Positions 20,154 through 23,840 of a stretch of 23,840 nt of DNA are shown one piece after another. The position numbers and the translations under genes are program-made. Origin of the DNA: an uncultured Phocaeicola sp. (lineage in GTDB: Bacteria > Bacteroidota > Bacteroidia > Bacteroidales > Bacteroidaceae); contig CAUBDX010000037.1 of assembly GCA_958434805.1 (NCBI GenBank), positions 1 through 23,840 on the forward strand, written 5' to 3'. Below the pieces are notes generated by a model. It saw only the letters and a list, made by a program, of their open reading frames with translations. It was not told the DNA's origin and did not search any database. Within the stretch, counting starts at the first letter, position 1. Every line of letters starts with the position of its first letter.

Positions 20154-20672
20154 TTATTCGGCACGTTCGCCCAGAGTCTTAAGAACTCCATGAATGGTGT
20201 TACCACCTGATTGAAGAGCAGAAATAACATTTTTCGCCGGTGATTGCAGCAATGCAATAATATCAGCAATAACTTCATTCTTACTCTTAATGTTGCAAAG
20301 AGCATCCAGTTGATTAGCACCTACATAGAAACCTTCTTCAGCATAAGCTGCTTTCAATGCAGGAATTTCCTCTTTGTATTCTTTCAACAACTTTGCAGGA
20401 GCGTTAGCTACTTCGCTAAACATTACTGAAGTTGTACCTTTTAAAGAATCGAACAACGGAGAGAAATCAACACCTTCCATGCTCATCAGAGCTTTGTGAA
20501 GCAAAGAATTCTTCACAACAACCAGCTTAATACCTGCTTTGAAACATTTTCTTCTCAGTTCACTTGTCTTAGCTGCATCCATAGCAGTTGTGTCAACCAA
20601 ATAGAAATGTCCGTATTGCTTAACGGTTTCAGCCAACTGACCAATAATAACGCCTTTATCTTCCTTTCTCAT
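20154..20672 (-). CDS. rplJ: 50S ribosomal protein L10
   Basis: Base of the ribosomal stalk: the N-terminal domain binds 23S rRNA with L11 and the C-terminal helix holds L7/L12 dimers. In E. coli the L10-L7/L12 complex represses its own mRNA. The 172-residue product starts MRKEDKGVIIGQLAETVKQY, has the family AGIKLVVVKNSLLHKAL segment (about residues 46-62) and ends GVLKTLGERAE. The start lies 15 bases past rplA and carries AAGGAGG four bases before the ATG, a strong but closely spaced ribosome site. With so short a spacer, any L10 leader would have to fold within the end of rplA. Confidence 0.98.
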   Translation of the reverse strand: MRKEDKGVIIGQLAETVKQYGHFYLVDTTAMDAAKTSELRRKCFKAGIKLVVVKNSLLHKALMSMEGVDFSPLFDSLKGTTSVMFSEVANAPAKLLKEYKEEIPALKAAYAEEGFYVGANQLDALCNIKSKNEVIADIIALLQSPAKNVISALQSGGNTIHGVLKTLGERAE

Positions 20673-20676
20673 GATT

Positions 20677-20683
20677 CCTCCTT
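20677..20683 (-). promoter_or_regulatory. strong Shine-Dalgarno site for rplJ
   Basis: The minus strand reads AAGGAGG, four bases, then the rplJ ATG, all inside the 15-base rplA-rplJ spacer. The match is complete; the spacing is shorter than the usual optimum. Confidence 0.68.
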
Positions 20684-20687
20684 ATTG

Positions 20688-21386
20688 TTAGTTTTCTTCT
20701 ACAGTTTTGGGATCAATCTTGATACCCTTACTCATAGTACTTGAAAGATAAATACTCTTAATATAAGTACCCTTAGCTGAACTTGGTTTCAATTTAATGA
20801 TAGTAGCGATAAATTCTTTCGCATTATCACGAATCTGATCTGCAGTGAAAGAAACCTTGCCAATTGAAGTATGAACGATACCGCTCTTATCAACCTTAAA
20901 GTCAATCTTACCTTGCTTAACTTCCTTAACAGCCTTAGCTACATCCATAGTTACAGTACCACTCTTCGGATTCGGCATCAATCCACGAGGACCAAGAACA
21001 CGACCCAAAGCACCGATCTTACCCATGATAGACGGCATTGTAATGATTACATCAATATCAGTCCATCCACCTTTGATCTTTTCAATATATTCATCAAGAC
21101 CAACATAGTCAGCACCAGCTTCTTTTGCAGCAGCTTCAGCATCAGGTGTACACAGAACCAAAACACGCACTTGCTTACCTGTTCCGTGAGGCAGTGAAAC
21201 TACACCACGAACCATCTGGTTAGCTTTACGAGGGTCTACACCTAAACGTACGTCAATATCTAATGAAGCATCAAACTTAGAAAAAGTAATATCTTTAACT
21301 AACTGTGCAGCTTCTTTCAGTGAGTATGCTTTCCCTGCTTCAATTTTTTCTGCAGCCAACTTTTGATTTTTTGTCAGTTTACCCAT
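20688..21386 (-). CDS. rplA: 50S ribosomal protein L1
   Basis: Forms the mobile L1 stalk that guides deacylated tRNA from the E site; in E. coli it also represses the rplK-rplA mRNA. The 232-residue product begins [20 protein letters not shown], contains [20 protein letters not shown] (about residues 48-67), [19 protein letters not shown] (about 131-149) and ends [14 protein letters not shown]. It starts 15 bases after rplK, as expected for a coupled pair. No strong Shine-Dalgarno sequence precedes it. Confidence 0.98.
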   Translation of the reverse strand: MGKLTKNQKLAAEKIEAGKAYSLKEAAQLVKDITFSKFDASLDIDVRLGVDPRKANQMVRGVVSLPHGTGKQVRVLVLCTPDAEAAAKEAGADYVGLDEYIEKIKGGWTDIDVIITMPSIMGKIGALGRVLGPRGLMPNPKSGTVTMDVAKAVKEVKQGKIDFKVDKSGIVHTSIGKVSFTADQIRDNAKEFIATIIKLKPSSAKGTYIKSIYLSSTMSKGIKIDPKTVEEN

Positions 21387-21401
21387 TATAATTGAAGTTT
21401 A

Positions 21402-21845
21402 TTAGTTATTACCCGGGAATTCCCCTTTTACAGCGATACCCATACTTCTAGCTGTACCAGCTACCATAGTCATAGCAGACTCGATAGTGAAGCAGTTCAA
21501 GTCAACCATTTTGTCCTGAGCAATCGTACGAACTTGTTCCCAAGTAATTTCGGCAACCTTCTTACGGTTAGGCTCAGCAGAACCACTCTTAATCTTAGCC
21601 AATTCAAGCAATTGAATAGCTACGGGAGGAGTCTTGATAACAAAATCAAAAGACTTATCTGCGTAGTAGGTAATGATTACAGGTAAAATCTTACCTGCTT
21701 TGTCCTGGGTTCTGGCATTGAATTGCTTGCAAAATTCCATGATATTAATACCCTTAGAACCCAAAGCAGGTCCAACGGGAGGTGATGGATTTGCAGCGCC
21801 TCCTTTAATCTGTAATTTGATTAGTCCAGCAACTTCTTTAGCCAT
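21402..21845 (-). CDS. rplK: 50S ribosomal protein L11
   Basis: Binds the GTPase-associated centre of 23S rRNA; target region of thiostrepton and needed for the stringent response through RelA-type enzymes. The 147-residue product has the proline-rich N-terminal [20 protein letters not shown] (residues 22-41) and the C-terminal rRNA-binding domain ending [12 protein letters not shown]. It follows nusG after a 59-base AT-rich spacer whose last bases read GAAACAAA before the ATG, an A-rich leader without Shine-Dalgarno. I could not recognise an L1 feedback site in that spacer. Confidence 0.98.
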   Translation of the reverse strand: MAKEVAGLIKLQIKGGAANPSPPVGPALGSKGINIMEFCKQFNARTQDKAGKILPVIITYYADKSFDFVIKTPPVAIQLLELAKIKSGSAEPNRKKVAEITWEQVRTIAQDKMVDLNCFTIESAMTMVAGTARSMGIAVKGEFPGNN

Positions 21846-21904
21846 TTTGTTTCTAATTTTTATATATTAATTATAACGAAAGACAATGCACGTAACAGAA
21901 TGCA

Positions 21905-22447
21905 TTATTCTTTCTCGACATCCATAAAGCCAAGTTCCAGCGGAGTTTTACGTCCGAAGATCTTAACCATAACCTTCAACTTCCGTTTTTCGGTATTCAC
22001 CTCTTCAATGAGACCACTGAAGCCACTGAACGGTCCAACGGTAACTTTCACTGTTTCTCCTACGGTATAAGGTACATTAAGTTCCTCACCACCTTCCTGA
22101 AGTTCATCCACCGTACCAAGTATACGATTCACTTCCGATTGTCTCAAAGGAACCGGATTTTCGGAACCTCCCAAGAAACCGATTACATTCGGGGTGTTTC
22201 TCAAATGATGAGCAACCTCACCGACCAAAGCGGCCTCGACTAAAACGTATCCGGGAAGATAACTTCTTTCTTTCACAATTTTCTTACCATTGCGAACCTG
22301 ATACACTTTCTCGGTAGGAATCAACACCTGAGACACATACTCGCTAAGATCACTGTTCTTAATGTCAGCATCAAGATACTCCTTAACCTTGCTTTCTTTT
22401 CCACTAACAGCACGTAATACGTACCACTTTTTTTCAATCTCAGACAT
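21905..22447 (-). CDS. nusG: transcription elongation factor NusG
   Basis: Universal elongation factor that bridges the RNA polymerase clamp and couples it to Rho or, through S10, to the ribosome. The longest frame starts at a TTG at 22456, adding MNK, but the ATG at 22447 (MSEIEKKWYVLRAVSGKE) gives the expected N-terminus and 180 residues, so I use it. The NGN domain spans about residues 5-110 with LIPTEKVYQVRNGKK and YLPGYVLVEA; the KOW domain (about 120-165) includes VKVTVGPFSGFSGLIEEVN. It follows secE after 13 bases in the standard secE-nusG-rplK order. Confidence 0.97.
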   Translation of the reverse strand: MSEIEKKWYVLRAVSGKESKVKEYLDADIKNSDLSEYVSQVLIPTEKVYQVRNGKKIVKERSYLPGYVLVEAALVGEVAHHLRNTPNVIGFLGGSENPVPLRQSEVNRILGTVDELQEGGEELNVPYTVGETVKVTVGPFSGFSGLIEEVNTEKRKLKVMVKIFGRKTPLELGFMDVEKE

Positions 22448-22460
22448 TTTATTCAATTAA

Positions 22461-22655
22461 TTAGTGCGGATAGATAATATCCTCCATTACAAACTGGAAG
22501 GCTGAATCCATAAGAAAAACAACTAGCGCAATGAGTAGGGAAGCATATAAAACAACCACTGCGCTACTAGAAAGTTCTTTACGAGTCGGCCATGATACTT
22601 TATGGACTAATTCGTCATAAGATTCTTTACAATAATTTGTTACTTTCTGAAACAT
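22461..22655 (-). CDS. secE: preprotein translocase subunit SecE
   Basis: Essential membrane clamp of the SecYEG channel. The 64-residue product is the short one-helix form: a cytoplasmic amphipathic part with the signature KVSWPTRKEL (about residues 19-28), then one membrane segment from about A32 to F52 (AVVVLYASLLIALVVFLMD). The ATG lies only 16 bases past the 3' end of tRNA-Trp, so tRNA maturation should set the 5' end of its mRNA. No Shine-Dalgarno sequence is present in those 16 bases. Confidence 0.97.
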   Translation of the reverse strand: MFQKVTNYCKESYDELVHKVSWPTRKELSSSAVVVLYASLLIALVVFLMDSAFQFVMEDIIYPH

Positions 22656-22671
22656 ATTCTTTCAAGTTTAG

Positions 22672-22744
22672 CACGGGAGGAGAGGCTCGAACTCCCGACA
22701 CCCGGTTTTGGAGACCGGTGCTCTACCAACTGAGCTACTCCCGT
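22672..22744 (-). tRNA. tRNA-Trp (anticodon CCA)
   Basis: A 73-base cloverleaf reads on the minus strand: acceptor stem ACGGGAG/CTCCCGT with discriminator G, D arm GCTC/GAGC, anticodon stem CCGGT/ACCGG with loop CTCCAAA (anticodon CCA), a five-base variable loop and a T arm GGGAG-TTCGAGC-CTCTC with one G-T pair. The CCA end is not encoded (GC then TAA follows). The gene lies between tuf and secE in the same direction and is probably cut out of their shared transcript. Confidence 0.98.
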
Positions 22745-22750
22745 AAAAAT

Positions 22751-22780
22751 CAGTTCCCGACGTTTTACCACCGAGAACTG
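22751..22780 (-). terminator. hairpin with T run between tuf and tRNA-Trp
   Basis: The minus strand holds CAGTTCTCG and CGGGAACTG, a nine-pair stem with one T-G wobble and a 12-base loop, followed by A and five Ts that end exactly at the first base of the tRNA. This has the form of an intrinsic terminator, perhaps a partial one that lets some transcription into tRNA-Trp and secE. The stem is modest, and the T run could equally be just a spacer before RNase P cleavage. Confidence 0.45.
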
Positions 22781-22803
22781 AATTTATTTATTATATCAAT
22801 GTA

Positions 22804-23840
22804 TTAGTCAAGAATTTCAGTAATCTGACCAGCACCTACTGTACGTCCACCTTCGCGGATAGCGAAACGCAAACCTACGTTCAATGCAACCGGATAAATC
22901 AATTCAACTGTAATAGTTACGTTATCACCCGGCATTACCATTTCAGTTCCTTCCGGCAAAGTGATTTCACCTGTACAGTCCATAGTACGCAAGTAGAACT
23001 GAGGACGGTATTTGTTGTGGAACGGAGTGTGACGACCACCTTCTTCTTTCTTCAAGATATAAACCTCAGCTTTGAACTTAGAGTGAGCCTTAACCTGACC
23101 CGGCTTACACAAAATCATACCACGTTTGATTTCGTTTTTGTCGATACCACGCAACAACAAACCAACATTATCACCAGCTTCACCTTGATCCAATAATTTA
23201 CGGAACATTTCAACGCCAGTAACAACTGATTTCTTATCTTCACCCAAACCAAGAATTTCAACTTCGTCACCTACATGGATAATACCAGCTTCGATACGAC
23301 CTGTAGCAACAGTACCACGACCAGTGATAGAGAACACGTCTTCAACAGGCATCAAGAAAGGTTTATCAATATCACGCGGAGGCAATGGAATCCAAGTATC
23401 AACTGCATCCATCAACTCCATTACTTTATCTTCCCATTGAGGAACACCATTCAAAGCACCTAATGCAGAACCACGAATAATAGGAGTATTATCGCCATCG
23501 AAATCATAGAATGAAAGCAATTCACGCATTTCCATTTCTACCAATTCCAACATTTCTTCATCATCAACCATATCACACTTGTTCAAGAAAACAACCAAAC
23601 GAGGTACGTTTACCTGACGAGCCAACAGGATGTGTTCACGAGTCTGAGGCATCGGACCATCAGTTGCAGCACAAACAATAATTGCACCATCCATCTGAGC
23701 AGCACCTGTAACCATGTTTTTTACATAGTCGGCGTGACCCGGACAGTCAACGTGAGCATAGTGACGATTTGCAGTTTGATATTCTACGTGAGAAGTATTG
23801 ATAGTAATACCTCTTTCTTTTTCTTCAGGAGCGTTGTCGA
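22804..23840 (-). CDS. tuf: elongation factor Tu, lacking the N-terminal end (runs off window)
   Basis: GTPase that delivers aminoacyl-tRNA to the ribosome. The frame is open from the window edge to the TAA at 22804-22806 and gives 344 residues, starting at about residue 51 of a protein usually near 395. Visible are the switch I end ([16 protein letters not shown]), G3 [11 protein letters not shown] with its catalytic histidine, G4 NKCD, G5 GSAL, and domains II and III with [13 protein letters not shown] and [18 protein letters not shown], ending [11 protein letters not shown]. The P-loop and start lie outside. In this locus tuf precedes tRNA-Trp-secE rather than following fusA. Confidence 0.98.
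   Translation of the reverse strand, partial: DNAPEEKERGITINTSHVEYQTANRHYAHVDCPGHADYVKNMVTGAAQMDGAIIVCAATDGPMPQTREHILLARQVNVPRLVVFLNKCDMVDDEEMLELVEMEMRELLSFYDFDGDNTPIIRGSALGALNGVPQWEDKVMELMDAVDTWIPLPPRDIDKPFLMPVEDVFSITGRGTVATGRIEAGIIHVGDEVEILGLGEDKKSVVTGVEMFRKLLDQGEAGDNVGLLLRGIDKNEIKRGMILCKPGQVKAHSKFKAEVYILKKEEGGRHTPFHNKYRPQFYLRTMDCTGEITLPEGTEMVMPGDNVTITVELIYPVALNVGLRFAIREGGRTVGAGQITEILD

Noticed and set aside
22445..22456. Upstream TTG start for nusG, adding three residues
   Set aside because: The ATG nine bases later gives the usual NusG N-terminus and there is no signal favouring the TTG.
1..23840. Search for a novel mobile, defence or biosynthetic system
   Set aside because: No transposase, integrase, repeat array, toxin-antitoxin pair, or foreign-looking composition was seen; every gene except the DUF3467 gene has a well-known housekeeping role.

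Overview
This is the core translation and transcription locus of a member of the Bacteroidota, most likely Bacteroides or a close relative. Evidence for the lineage: the proteins are of Bacteroides type; the DNA is AT-rich with A-rich leaders before start codons; two clear promoters match the Bacteroides consensus (a -33 TTG and a -7 TAnnTTTG, 19-20 bases apart); and a DUF3467 gene sits between rpoC and rpsL. I do not assign a species. Every gene is on the minus strand, so transcription runs from high to low coordinates.

Layout in transcription order. (1) 23840-11489: the 3' part of tuf (EF-Tu), tRNA-Trp(CCA), secE, nusG, rplK, rplA, rplJ, rplL, rpoB, rpoC. A hairpin followed by five Ts lies between tuf and the tRNA. 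A strong terminator-like hairpin lies between rplL and rpoB and looks like an attenuator. A perfect 15-bp hairpin closes the unit after rpoC. (2) 11383-10870: a one-gene unit with its own promoter, a DUF3467 protein and its own terminator. (3) 10855-1: a promoter followed by one uninterrupted string of translation genes: rpsL, rpsG, fusA, rpsJ, rplC, rplD, rplW, rplB, rpsS, rplV, rpsC, rplP, rpmC, rpsQ, rplN, rplX, rplE, rpsN, rpsH and the start of rplF. This is the str, S10 and spc operons joined, without tuf after fusA. I saw no terminator inside the string.

The genes supply the ribosome (12 large-subunit proteins of the S10/spc blocks, counting partial L6, plus L11, L1, L10, L7/L12; small-subunit S12, S7, S10, S19, S3, S17, S14, S8), the two GTPase elongation factors EF-G and EF-Tu, the catalytic beta and beta' subunits of RNA polymerase, the elongation factor NusG, the SecE translocon subunit and one tRNA. 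Two unusually long spacers, fusA-rpsJ and rpsL-rpsG, hold potential RNA structures and are the best candidates for ribosomal-protein feedback sites.

No gap without a gene exceeds about 210 bases. I found no mobile element, CRISPR array, phage gene, defence gene or broken gene. I do not see a novel multi-gene system. The points worth a second look are regulatory RNA structures, the insulated DUF3467 gene, and a few strong Shine-Dalgarno sequences in a lineage that mostly does without them. Two gene starts need care: the longest open frames of nusG and of the DUF3467 gene begin at upstream TTG codons that I reject.
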